Source of the DNA: Crossaster papposus
Taxonomy: Eukaryota > Echinodermata > Asteroidea > Velatida > Solasteridae
Assembly: GCA_037893245.1 (NCBI GenBank)
Contig: JBAIAA010000865.1
Coordinates: 1,426,001 to 1,490,000, forward strand
Length of the DNA stretch: 64,000 nucleotides
Direction: 5' to 3'
Shown here: in pieces, positions 49,849-61,276 of the stretch
Layout: each line of letters opens with the position of its first letter
How positions within the stretch are numbered: the first letter of the stretch is position 1
The notes under the pieces: model-generated
What the model saw: only the letters and a program-made list of their open reading frames with translations
Databases searched by the model: none
What the model was told of the DNA's origin: nothing
Made by a program: the position numbers and the translations under genes

Positions 49849-51301
49849 CACTCAGCCTGCTCAGAAGGAACAGCAGAGGTAGAAGATAGAGATAGAGTAT
49901 ATCCACGTGTCTGATCTACACCTCACTCAGCCTGCCCAGAAGGAACAGCAGAGGTAGAAGACAGAGATAGAGTATATCCACGTGTCTGATCGACACCTCA
50001 CTCAGCCTGCTCAGAAGGAACAGCAAAGGTAGACGACAGAGATAGAGTATATCCAAGTGTCTCACTCAGCCTGTTCAGAAGGAACAGCAGAGGTAGAAGA
50101 CAGAGATAGAGTATATCCACGTGTCTCACTCAGCCTGCTCAGAAAGAACAGCAGAGGTAGAAGACATAGATAGAGTGTATCCACGTGTCTGATCTACACC
50201 TCACTCAGCCTGCTCAGAAGGAACAGCAGAGGTAGAAGACAGAGATAGAGTATATCCACGTGTCTTATCAGCCTGCTCAGAAGGAACAGCAGAGGTAGAA
50301 GACAGAGATAGAGTATATCCACGTGTCTGATCTACACCTCACTCAGCCTGCTCAGAAGGAACAGCAGAGGTAGAAGACAGAGATAGAGTATATCCACGTG
50401 TCTGATCGACACCTCACTCAGCCTGCTCAGAAGGAACAGCAAAGGTAGACGACAGAGATAGAGTATATCCAAGTGTCTCACTCAGCCTGCTCAGAAGGAA
50501 CAGCAGAGGTAGAAGACAGAGATAGAGTATATCCACGTGTCTGATTTACACCTCACTCAGCCTGCTCAGAAGGAACAGCAGAGGTAGAAGACAAAGATTG
50601 AGTATATCCACGTGTCTCACTCAGTCTGCTCATAAGGAACAGCAGAGGTAGAAGACAGAGATAGAGTATATCCACGTGTCTCACTCAGCCTGCTCAGAAG
50701 GAACAGCAGCGGTAGAAGACAGAGATAGAGTATATCCACGTGTCTGATCGACACCTCACTCAGCCTGCTCAGAAGGAACAGCAGAGGTAGACGACAGAGA
50801 TAGAGTATATCCACGTGTCTCACTCAGCCTGCTCAGAAGGAACAGCAGAGGTAGAAGACAGAGATAGAGTATATCCACGTGTCTGATCTACACCTCACTC
50901 AGCTTGCTCAGAAGGAGCAGCAGAGGTAGAAGACAGAGATAGAGTATATCCACGTGTCTCACTCAGCCTGCTCAGAGGGAACAGCAGAGATAGAAGACAG
51001 AGATATAGTATATCCACGTGTCTGATCTACACCTCACTCAGCCTGCTCAGAAGGAACAGCAGAGGTAGAAGACAGAGATAGAGTATATCCACGTGTCTCA
51101 CTCAGCCTGCTCAGAAGGAACAGCAGAGGTAGAAGACAGAGATAGTGTTTATCCACGTGTCTCACTCAGCCTGCTCAGAAGGAACAGCAGAGGGAGAATA
51201 CAGAGATAGAGTATATCCGCGTGTCTGATATACACCTCACTCAGCCTGCTCAGAAGGAGCAGCAGAGGTATAAGACAGAGATAGTGTATATCCACGTGTC
51301 T
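49774..51301 (+). repeat. 1528 bp HOR unit, copy 1
   Basis: It starts with the L bearing GTTCATAAGG and GAAGTTGAAG, then a GATAG S, GCCCAGAAGG, GATCGACACC with GCAAAGG/GTAGACGAC, CATAG, TATCAG, and later AGCAGCGG and the GCTTGCTC cassette (50885). Its first monomer is shared with the end of the 1175 bp unit. Confidence 0.87.
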
Positions 51302-52770
51302 GATCTACACCTCACTCAGCCTGTTCATAAGGAACAGCAGAAGTTGAAGACAGAGATAGAGTATATCCACGTGTCTCACTCAGCCTGCTCAGAAGGAACA
51401 GCAGAGGTAGAAGATAGAGATAGAGTATATCCACGTGTCTGATCTACACCTCACTCAGCCTGCCCAGAAGGAACAGCAGAGGTAGAAGACAGAGATAGAG
51501 TATATCCCCGTGTCTGATCGACACCTCACTCAGCCTGCTCAGAAGGAACAGCAAAGGTAGACGACAGAGTATATCCACGTGTCTGATCTACACCTCACTC
51601 AGCCTGCCCAGAAGGAACAGCAGAGGTAGAAGACAGAGATAGAGTATATCCCCGTGTCTGATCGACACCTCACTCAGCCTGCTCAGAAGGAACAGCAAAG
51701 GTAGACGACAGAGATAGAGTATATCCAAGTGTCTCACTCAGCCTGTTCAGAAGGAACAGCAGAGGTAGAAGACAGAGATAGAGTATATCCACGTGTCTCA
51801 CTCAGCCTGCTCAGAAAGAACAGAAGAGGTAGAAGACATAGATAGAGTGTATCCACGTGTCTGATCTACACCTCACTCAGCCTGCTCAGAAGGAACAGCA
51901 GAGGTAGAAGACAGAGATAGAGTATATCCACGTGTCTTATCAGCCTGCTCAGAAGGAACAGCAGAGGTAGAAGACAGAGATAGAGTATATCCACGTGTCT
52001 GATCTACACCTCACTCAGCCTGCTCAGAAGGAACAGCAGAGGTAGAAGACAGAGATAGAGTATATCCACGTGTCTGATCGACACCTCACTCAGCCTGCTC
52101 AGAAGGAACAGCAAAGGTAGACGACATAGATAGAGTATATCCAAGTGTCTCACTCAGCCTGCTCAGAAGGAACAGCAGAGGTAGAAGACAGATATAGAGT
52201 ATATCCACGTGTCTGATCTACACCTCACTCAGCCTGTTCATAAGGAACAGCAGAAGTAGAAGACAGAGATAGAGTATATCCACGTGTCTCACTCAGCCTG
52301 CTCAGAAGGAACAGCAGAGGTACAAGACAGAGATAGAGTATATCCACGTGTCTGATTTACACCTCACTCAGCCTGCTCAGAAGGAACAGCAGAGGTAGAA
52401 GACAAAGATTGAGTATATCCACGTGTCTCACTCAGTCTGCTCATAAGGAACAGCAGAGGTAGAAGACAGAGATAGAGTATATCCACGTGTCTCACTCAGC
52501 CTGCTCAGAAGGAACAGCAGCGGTAGAAGACAGAGATAGAGTATATCCACGTGTCTGATCGACACCTCACTCAGCCTGCTCAGAATGAACAGCAGAGGTA
52601 GACGACAGAGATAGAGTATATCCACGTGTCTCACTCAGCCTGCTCAGAAGGAACAGCAGAGGTAGAAGACAGAGATAGAGTATATCCACGTGTCTGATCT
52701 ACACCTCACTCAGCTTGCTCAGAAGGAGCAGCAGAGGTAGAAGACAGAGATAGAGTATATCCGCGTGTCT
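51302..52770 (+). repeat. 1528 bp HOR, rearranged copy 2
   Basis: It follows copy 1 at 1528 bp, then 1672 bp after a local 144 bp duplication (51441-51584), then 1811 bp after an added S+L pair of 139 bp near 52147-52285. It is truncated at 52770, where the GCTTGCTC L joins directly to CCGCGTG and GATATAC, skipping monomers. Confidence 0.87.
51441..51734 (+). repeat. Local two-monomer duplication with 6 bp deletion
   Basis: L (GCCCAGAAGG, CCCCGTG) plus L (GATCGACACC, GTAGACGAC) occurs at 51441-51584 and again from 51585 to 51734. The second L of the first copy is 69 bp (51516-51584): GACGACAGAG runs straight into TATATCC with six bases missing, so the copies are 144 and 150 bp. Confidence 0.9.
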
Positions 52771-53956
52771 GATATACACCTCACTCAGCCTGCTCAGAAG
52801 GAGCAGCAGAGGTATAAGACAGAGATAGTGTATATCCACGTGTCTGATCTACACCTCACTCAGCCTGCTCAGAAGGAACAGCAGAGGTAGAAGACAAAGA
52901 TAGAGTATATCCACGTGTCTGATCTACACCTCACTCAGCCTGCTCAGAAGGAACAGCAGAGGTAGAAGACAGAGATAGAGTATATCCACGTGTCTCACTC
53001 AGCCTGCTCAGAAGGAACAGCAGAGGTACAATACAGAGATATAGTATATCCACGTGTCTGATCTACACCTCACTCAGCCTGCTCAGAAGGAACAGCAGAG
53101 GTAGAAGACAGAGATAGAGCATATCCACGTGTCTCACTCAGCCTGTTCAGAAGGAACAGCAGAGGTAGAAGACAGAGATAGAGTATATCCACGTGTCTCA
53201 CTCAGCCTGCTCAGAAGGAACAGCAGAGGTAGAAGACATAGATAGAGTGTATCCACGTGTCTGATCTACACCTCACTCAGCCTGCTCAGAAGGAACAGCA
53301 GAGGTAGAAGACAGAGATAGAGTATATCCACGTGTCTTATCAGCCTGCTCAGAAGGAACAGCAGAGGTAGAAGACATAGATAGAGTATATCCACGTGTCT
53401 GATCTACACCTCACTCAGCCTGATCAGAAGGAACAGCAGAGGTAGAAGACAAAGATAGGGTATATCCACGTGTCTCACTCAGCCTGCTCAGAATGAACAG
53501 CAGAGGTAGAAGATAGAGATAGAGTATATCCACGTGTCTGATCTACACCTCACTCAGCCTGATCAGAAGGAACAGCAGAGGTAGAAGACAGATATAGAGT
53601 ATATCCACGTGTCTGATCTACACCTCATTCAGCCTGCTCAGAAGGAACAGCAGAGGTAGAAGACAGATATAGAGTAGATCCACTTGTCTCTCTCAGCCTG
53701 TTCAGAAGGAACAGCAGAGGTAGCAGACAGAGATAGTGTTTATCCACGTGTCTCACTCAGCCTGCTCAGAAGGAACAGCAAAGGTAGACGACAGAGATAG
53801 AGTATATCCAAGTGTTTCACTCAGCCTGCTCAGAAGGAACAGCAGAGATAGAAGACAGATATAGAGTATATCCACGTGTCTGATCTACACCTCACTCAGC
53901 CTGTTCATAAGGAACAGCAGAAGTAGAAGACAGAGATAGAGTATATCCACGTGTCT
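52771..53956 (+). repeat. Mosaic segment
   Basis: GATATAC with GTATAAG, GACAAAG, GTACAAT, GTTCAG, CATAG and TATCAG resemble 47627-48256 but without the private marks of that unit. Later GATCAGAAGG, GAATGAAC and the CCACTTGTCTCTCTC/GTAGCAG pair (near 53681-53735) recall 48257-48534. AGAGATAG and GTTCATAAGG close the block. No gene is seen. Confidence 0.8.
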
Positions 53957-55589
53957 CACTCAGCCTGCTCAGAAGGAACAGCAGAGGTACAAGACAGAGA
54001 TAGAGTGTATCCACGTGTCTGATCTACACCTCACTCAGCCTGCTCAGAAGGAACAGCAGAGGTAGAAGACAGAGATAGAGTATATCCACGTGTCTGATCT
54101 ACACCCCACTCAGCCTGCTTAGAAGGAACAGCAGAGGTAGAAGACAGAGATAGAGTATATCCACGTGTCTTATCAGCCTGCTCAGAAGGAACAGCAGAGG
54201 TAGAAGACAGAGAGAGAGTATATCCACGTGTCTGATCTACACCTCACTCAGCCTGCTCACAAAGAACAGCAGAGGTAGAATACAGAAATAGAGTATATCC
54301 ACGTGTCTCACTCAGCCTGCTCAGAAGGAACAGCAGAGGTAGAAGATAGAGATAGAGTATATCCACGTGTCTGATCTACACCTCACTCAGCCTGCTCAGA
54401 AGGAACAGCAGAGGTAGAAGACAGAGATAGAGTATATCCACGTGTCTGATCGACACCTCACTCAGCCTGCTCAGAAGGAACAGCAGAGGTAGAAGACAAA
54501 GATAGAGTATATCCAAGTGTCTCACTCAGCCTGCTCAGAAGAAACAGCGGAGGTAGAAGACAGAGATAGAGTATATCCACGTGTCTGAAATACACCTTAC
54601 TCAGCCTGCTCAGAAGGAACAGCAGAGGTAGAATACAGAGATAGAGTATATCCACGTGTCTCACTCAGCCTGCTCAGAAGGAACAGCAGAGGTAGACGAC
54701 AGAGATAGAGTATATCCAAGTGTCTCACTCAGCCTGATCAGAAGGAACAGCAGAGGTAGAAGACAGATATATAGTATATCCACGTGTCTGATCTACACCT
54801 CACTCTGCCTGTTTATACGGAACAGCAGAAGTAGAAGACAGAGATAGAGTATATCCACGTGTCTGATCTACACCTCACTCAGCCTGTTCATAAGAAACAG
54901 CAGAGGTAGAAGACAGATATAGAGTATATCCACGTGTGTCACTCAGCCTGCTCAGAAGGAACAGCAGAGGTACAAGACAGATATAGAGTATATCCACGTG
55001 TCTGATCTACACCTCACTCAGCCTGCTCAGAAGGAACAGCAGAGGTAGAATACAGAGATAGAGTATATCCACGTGTCTTATCAGCCTGCTCAGAAGGAAA
55101 AGCAGAGGTAGAAGATAGAGATAGAGTATATTCACGTGTCTGATCTACACCTCACTCAGCCTGCTCAGAATGAACAGCAGAGGTAGAAGACAGAGATAAA
55201 GTATATCCACGTGTGTGATCGACACCTCACTCAGCCTGCTCATAAGGAACATCAGAAGTAGAAGACAGAGATAGAGTATATCCACGTGTCTGATCTACAC
55301 CTCAGAAGGAACAGCAGAGATAGAAGACAGAGATAGAGTATATCCACGTGTCTGATCTACACCTCACTCAGCCTGCTCAGAAGGAGCAACAGAGGTAGAA
55401 GACAGAGATAGAGTATATCCACGTGTCTGATCTACACCTCACTCAGCCTGCTCAGAAGGAACAGCAGAGGTAGAAGACAGAGATAGAGTATATCCACGTG
55501 TCTGATCTACACTTCACTCAGCCTGCTCAGAAGGAACAGCAGAGGTAGAAGACAGAGATAGAGTATATCCACGTGTCTGATCTACACCT
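53957..55589 (+). repeat. 1633 bp HOR unit, copy 1
   Basis: Counted from the equivalent phase 55292-56924, the unit has 23 monomers: 15 L, 5 S, two 63 bp and one 62 bp (1125+320+126+62 = 1633). Marks: GTACAAG with GTGTATCC, CCCCAC, GAGAGAGAG, CACAAAG, GAATACAG, GTTTATACGG, CCACGTGTGTC, GGAAAAGCAG, GATAAAG and the 62 bp deletion monomer at 55292. Confidence 0.93.
55292..55353 (+). repeat. 62 bp deletion monomer (first of nine)
   Basis: GATCTACACCTCAGAAGG replaces the normal start: 13 bp of an L unit are missing between two CTCA tetranucleotides, consistent with a microhomology or slippage deletion. All nine copies also carry AGAGATAG. Others start at 56925, 58697, 59273, 59698, 61065, 61416, 61841 and 63208. 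None was seen left of 55 kb. Spacing (1633, 1772, then 2143) shows most copies spread with their HOR. Confidence 0.92.
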
Positions 55590-57361
55590 CACTCAGCCTG
55601 CTCAGAAGGAACAGCAGAGGTACAAGACAGAGATAGAGTGTATCCACGTGTCTGATCTACACCTCACTCAGCCTGCTCAGAAGGAACAGCAGAGGTAGAA
55701 GACAGAGATAGAGTATATCCACGTGTCTGATCTACACCCCACTCAGCCTGCTCAGAAGGAACAGCAGAGGTAGAAGACAGAGATAGAGTATATCCACGTG
55801 TCTTATCAGCCTGCTCAGAATGAACAGCAGAGGTAGAAGACAGAGAGAGAGTATATCCACGTGTCTGATCTACACCTCACTCAGCCTGCTCACAAGGAAC
55901 AGCAGAGGTAGAAAACAGAAATAGAGTATATCCACGTGTCTCACTCAGCCTGCTCAGAAGGAACAGCAGAGGTAGAAGATAGAGATAGAGTATATCCACG
56001 TGTCTGATCTACACCTCACTCAGCCTGCTCAGAAGGAACAGCAGAGGTAGAAGACAGAGATAGAGTATATCCACGTGTCTGATCGACACCTCACTCAGCC
56101 TGCTCAGAAGGAACAGCAGAGGTAGAAGACAAAGATAGAGTATATCCAAGTGTCTCACTCAGCCTGCTCAGAAGGAACAGCGGAGGTAGAAGACAGAGAT
56201 AGAGTATATCCACGTGTCTGATCTACACCTTACTCAGCCTGCTCAGAAGGAACAGCAGAGGTAGAATACAGAGATAGAGTATATCCACGTGTCTCACTCA
56301 GCCTGCTCAGAAGGAACAGCAGAGGTAGACGACAGAGATAGAGTATATCCAAGTGTCTCACTCAGCCTGATCAGAAGGAACAGCAGAGGTAGAAGACAGA
56401 TATATAGTACATCCACGTGTCTGATCTACACCTCACTCTGCCTGTTTATACGGAACAGCAGAAGTAGAAGACAGAGATAGAGTATATCCACGTGTCTGAA
56501 CTACACCTCACTCAGCCTGTTCATAAGAAACAGCAGAGGTAGAAGACAGATATAGAGTATATCCACGTGTGTCACTCAGCCTGCTCAGAAGGAACAGCAG
56601 AGGTACAAGACAGAGATAGAGTATATCCACGTGTCTGATCTACACCTCACTCAGCCTGCTCAGAAGGAACAGCAGAGGTAGAATACAGAGATAGAGTATA
56701 TCCACGTGTCTTATCAGCCTGCTCAGAAGGAAAAGCAGAGGTAGAAGATAGAGATAGAGTATATTCACGTGTCTGATCTACACCTCACTCAGCCTGCTCA
56801 GAATGAACAGCAGAGGTAGAAGACAGAGATAAAGTATATCCACGTGTGTGATCGACACCTCACTCAGCCTGCTCATAAGGAACAGCAGAAGTAGAAGACA
56901 GAGATAGAGTATATCCACGTGTCTGATCTACACCTCAGAAGGAACAGCAGAGATAGAAGACAGAGATAGAGTATATCCACGTGTCTGATCTACACCTCAC
57001 TCAGCCTGCTCAGAAGGAGCAACAGAGGTAGAAGACAGAGATAGAGTATATCCACGTGTCTGATCTACACCTCACTCAGCCTGCTCAGAAGGAACAGCAG
57101 AGGTAGAAGACAGAGATAGAGTATATCCACGTGTCTGATCTACACTTCACTCAGCCTGCTCAGAAGGAACAGCAGAGGTAGAAGACAGAGATAGAGTATA
57201 TCCACGTGTCTGATCTACACCTCACTCAGCCTGCTCAGAAGGAACAGCAGAGGTAGAAGACAGAGATAGATTATATCCACGTGTCTGATCTACACCTCAC
57301 TCAGCCTGCTCAGAAGGAACAGCAGAGGGAGAAGACAGAGATAGAGTATATCCACGTGTCT
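55590..57361 (+). repeat. 1772 bp HOR unit, copy 2
   Basis: It follows copy 1 at 1633 bp to about 57222, then has extra monomers (GATTATATCC near 57269, GGGAGAAG near 57327). The added length, 139 bp, equals one S plus one L. It contains the 62 bp monomer at 56925. Confidence 0.92.
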
Positions 57362-59133
57362 GATCGACACCTCACTCAGCCTGCTCAGAAGGAACAGCAG
57401 AGGTAGAAGACAAAGATAGAGTATATCCAAGTGTCTCACTCAGCCTGCTCAGAAGGAACAGCGGAGGTAGAAGACAGAGATAGAGTATATCCACGTGTCT
57501 GATCTACACCCCACTCAGCCTGCTCAGAAGGAACAGCAGAGGTAGAAGACAGAGATAGAGTATATCCACGTGTCTTATCAGCCTGCTCAGAATGAACAGC
57601 AGAGGTAGAAGACAGAGAGAGAGTATATCCACGTGTCTGATCTACACCTCACTCAGCCTGCTCACAAGGAACAGCAGAGGTAGAATACAGAAATAGAGTA
57701 TATCCACGTGTCTCACTCAGCCTGCTCAGAAGGAACAGCAGAGGTAGAAGATAGAGATAGAGTATATCCACGTGTCTGATCTACACCTCACTCAGCCTGC
57801 TCAGAAGGAACAGCAGAGGTAGAAGACAGAGATAGAGTATATCCACGTGTCTGATCGACACCTCACTCAGCCTGCTCAGAAGGAACAGCAGAGGTAGAAG
57901 ACAAAGATAGAGTATATCCAAGTGTCTCACTCAGCCTGCTCAGAAGGAACAGCGGAGGTAGAAGACAGAGATAGAGTATATCCACGTGTCTGATCTACAC
58001 CTTACTCAGCCTGCTCAGAAGGAACAGCAGAGGTAGAATACAGAGATAGAGTATATCCACGTGTCTCACTCAGCCTGCTCAGAAGGAACAGCAGAGGTAG
58101 ACGACAGAGATAGAGTATATCCAAGTGTCTCACTCAGCCTGATCAGAAGGAACAGCAGAGGTAGAAGACAGATATATAGTATATCCACGTGTCTGATCTA
58201 CACCTCACTCTGCCTGTTTATACGGAACAGCAGAAGTAGAAGACAGAGATAGAGTATATCCACGTGTCTGATCTACACCTCACTCAGCCTGTTCATAAGA
58301 AACAGCAGAGGTAGAAGACAGATATAGAGTATATCCACGTGTGTCACTCAGCCTGCTCAGAAGGAACAGCAGAGGTACAAGACAGAGATAGAGTATATCC
58401 ACGTGTCTGATCTACACCTCACTCAGCCTGCTCAGAAGGAACAGCAGAGGTAGAATACAGAGATAGAGTATATCCACGTGTCTTATCAGCCTGCTCAGAA
58501 GGAAAAGCAGAGGTAGAAGATAGAGATAGAGTATATTCACGTGTCTGATCTACACCTCACTCAGCCTGCTCAGAATGAACAGCAGAGGTAGAAGACAGAG
58601 ATAAAGTATATCCACGTGTGTGATCGACACCTCACTCAGCCTGCTCATAAGGAACAGCAGAAGTAGAAGACAGAGATAGAGTATATCCACGTGTCTGATC
58701 TACACCTCAGAAGGAACAGCAGAGATAGAAGACAGAGATAGAGTATATCCACGTGTCTGATCTACACCTCACTCAGCCTGCTCAGAAGGAGCAACAGAGG
58801 TAGAAGACAGAGATAGAGTATATCCACGTGTCTGATCTACACCTCACTCAGCCTGCTCAGAAGGAACAGCAGAGGTAGAAGACAGAGATAGAGTATATCC
58901 ACGTGTCTGATCTACACTTCACTCAGCCTGCTCAGAAGGAACAGCAGAGGTAGAAGACAGAGATAGAGTATATTCACGTGTCTGATCTACACCTCACTCA
59001 GCCTGCTCAGAAGGAACAGCAGAGGTAGAAGACAGAGATAGATTATATCCACGTGTCTGATCTACACCTCACTCAGCCTGCTCAGAAGGAACAGCAGAGG
59101 TAGAAGACAGAGATAGAGTATATCCACGTGTCT
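57362..59133 (+). repeat. 1772 bp HOR unit, copy 3
   Basis: It matches copy 2 at 1772 bp from the CCCCAC L (55729/57501) through the 62 bp monomer (56925/58697) to GATTATATCC (57269/59041). Its first two monomers (GATCGACACC L and GCGGAGG S) are not at the matching place in copy 2. It ends where the 2143 bp HOR starts. Confidence 0.9.
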
Positions 59134-61276
59134 GATCTACACCTCACTCAGCCTTCTCAGAAGGAACAGCAGAGGTAGAAGACAGATATATAGTATATCC
59201 ACGTGTCTCACTCATCCTGCTCAGAAGGAACAGCAGACGTAGAAGACAGAGATAGAGTATATCCACGTGTCTGATCTACACCTCAGAAGGAACAGCAGAG
59301 ATAGAAGACAGAGATAGAGTATATCCACGTGTCTGATCTACACCCTACTCAGCCTGCTCAGAAGGAACAGCAGAGGTAGAAGACAGAGAAAGATTATATC
59401 CACGTGTCTGATCTACACCTCACTCAGCCTGCTCAGAAGGAACAGCAGAGGTAGAATACAGAGATAGAGTATATCCACGTGTCTTATCAGCCTGCTCAGA
59501 AGGAAAAGCAGAGGTAGAAGATAGAGATAGAGTATATTCACGTGTCTGATCTACACCTCACTCAGCCTGCTCAGAATGAACAGCAGAGGTAGAAGACAGA
59601 GATAAAGTATATCCACGTGTGTGATCGACACCTCACTCAGCCTGCTCATAAGGAACAGCAGAAGTAGAAGACAGAGATAGAGTATATCCACGTGTCTGAT
59701 CTACACCTCAGAAGGAACAGCAGAGATAGAAGACAGAGATAGAGTATATCCACGTGTCTGATCTACACCTCACTCAGCCTGCTCAGAAGGAGCAACAGAG
59801 GTAGAAGACAGAGATAGAGTATATCCACGTGTCTGATCTACACCTCACTCAGCCTGCTCAGAAGGAACAGCAGAGGTAGAAGACAGAGATAGAGTATATC
59901 CACGTGTCTGATCTACACTTCACTCAGCCTGCTCAGAAGGAACAGCAGAGGTAGAAGACAGAGATAGAGTATATCCACGTGTCTGATCTACACCTCACTC
60001 AGCCTGCTCAGAAGGAACAGCAGAGGTAGAAGACAGAGATAGATTATATCTACGTGTCTGATCTACACCTCACTCAGCCTGCTCAGAAGGAACAGCAGAG
60101 GGAGAAGACAGAGATAGAGTATATCCACGTGTCTGGTCTACATCTCACTCAGCCTGCTCAGAAGGAACAGCAGAGGGAGAAGACAGAGATAGAGTATATC
60201 CACGTGTCTGATCTACATCTCACTCAGCCTGCTCAGAAGGAACAGCAGAGGTAAAATACAGAGATAGGGTATATTCACGTGTCTCACTCAGCCTGCTCAG
60301 AAGGAACAGCAGAGGTAGAAGACAGAGATAGAGTATATCCACGTGTCTGATCTACACCTCACTCAGCCTGCTCAGAAGGAACAGCAGAGGTAGAAGACAG
60401 AGATAGAGTAAATCCGCGTATCTGATCTACACCTCACTCAGCCTGCTCAGAAGGAACAGCAGAGGTAGAAGACAGATATATAGTATATCCACGTGTCTCA
60501 CTCATCCTGCTCAGACGGAACAGCAGAAGTAGAAGACAGAGATAGAGTATATCCACGTGTCTGATATACACCTCACTCAGCCTGCTCAGAAGGAACAGCA
60601 GAGGTAGAAGACACAGATAAATTATATCCACGTGTCTGATCTACACCTCACTCAGCCTGCTCAGAGGAACAGCAGAGGTAGAAGACAGAGATAGAGTATA
60701 TCCACGTGTCTGATCTACACCTCACTCAGCCTGCTCAGAAGAAACAGCAGAGGTAAAAGACAGAGATATAGTATATCCACGTGTCTCACTCAGCCTGCTC
60801 AGAAGGAACAGCAGAGGTAGAAGACAGAGATAGAGTATATCCACGTTTCTCACTCAGCCTGCTCAGAAGGAACAGCAGAGGTAGAAGACAGAGATAGAGT
60901 ATATCCACGTGTCTGATCTACACCTCACTCAGCATGCTCAGAAGGAACAGCAGAGGTAGAAGACAGAGATGGAGTATATCCACGTGTCTGATCTACACCT
61001 CACTCAGCCTGCTCATAAGGAACAGCAGAAGTAGAAGACAGAGATAGAGTATATCCACGTGTCTGATCTACACCTCAGAAGGAACAGCAGAGATAGAAGA
61101 CAGAGATAGAGTATATCCACGTGTCTGATCTACACCTCACTCAGCCTGCTCAGAAGGATCAACAGAGGTAGAAGACAGAGATAGAGTATATCCACGTGTC
61201 TGATCTACACCTCACTCAGCCTGCTCAGAAGGAACAGCAGAGGTAGAAGACAGAGATAGAGTATATCCACGTGTCT
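59134..61276 (+). repeat. 2143 bp HOR unit, copy 1
   Basis: 30 monomers: 20 L, 5 S, three 62 bp, one 63 bp and one 74 bp (1500+320+186+63+74 = 2143). Marks: GATATATAG with CACTCATCC, AGACGTAG, GAAAGATTATATCC, GGAAAAGCAG, GTGTGATCGAC, GGGAGAAG, GGTCTACATCTC, CAGACGG, the one-base-deleted CTCAGAGGAAC (60661) and GATGGAG. Confidence 0.93.

Noticed and set aside
60054..60254. + strand open frames with repeats of D-L-H-L-T-Q-P (also at 62197) and serine/arginine-rich frames near 32905, 36817 and 54656
   Set aside because: They exist only where GGTAG is changed to GGGAG, or where S/L order happens to avoid stops. The copy at 62197 is just the 2143 bp HOR duplicate. No start context, domain or unique sequence supports a gene.
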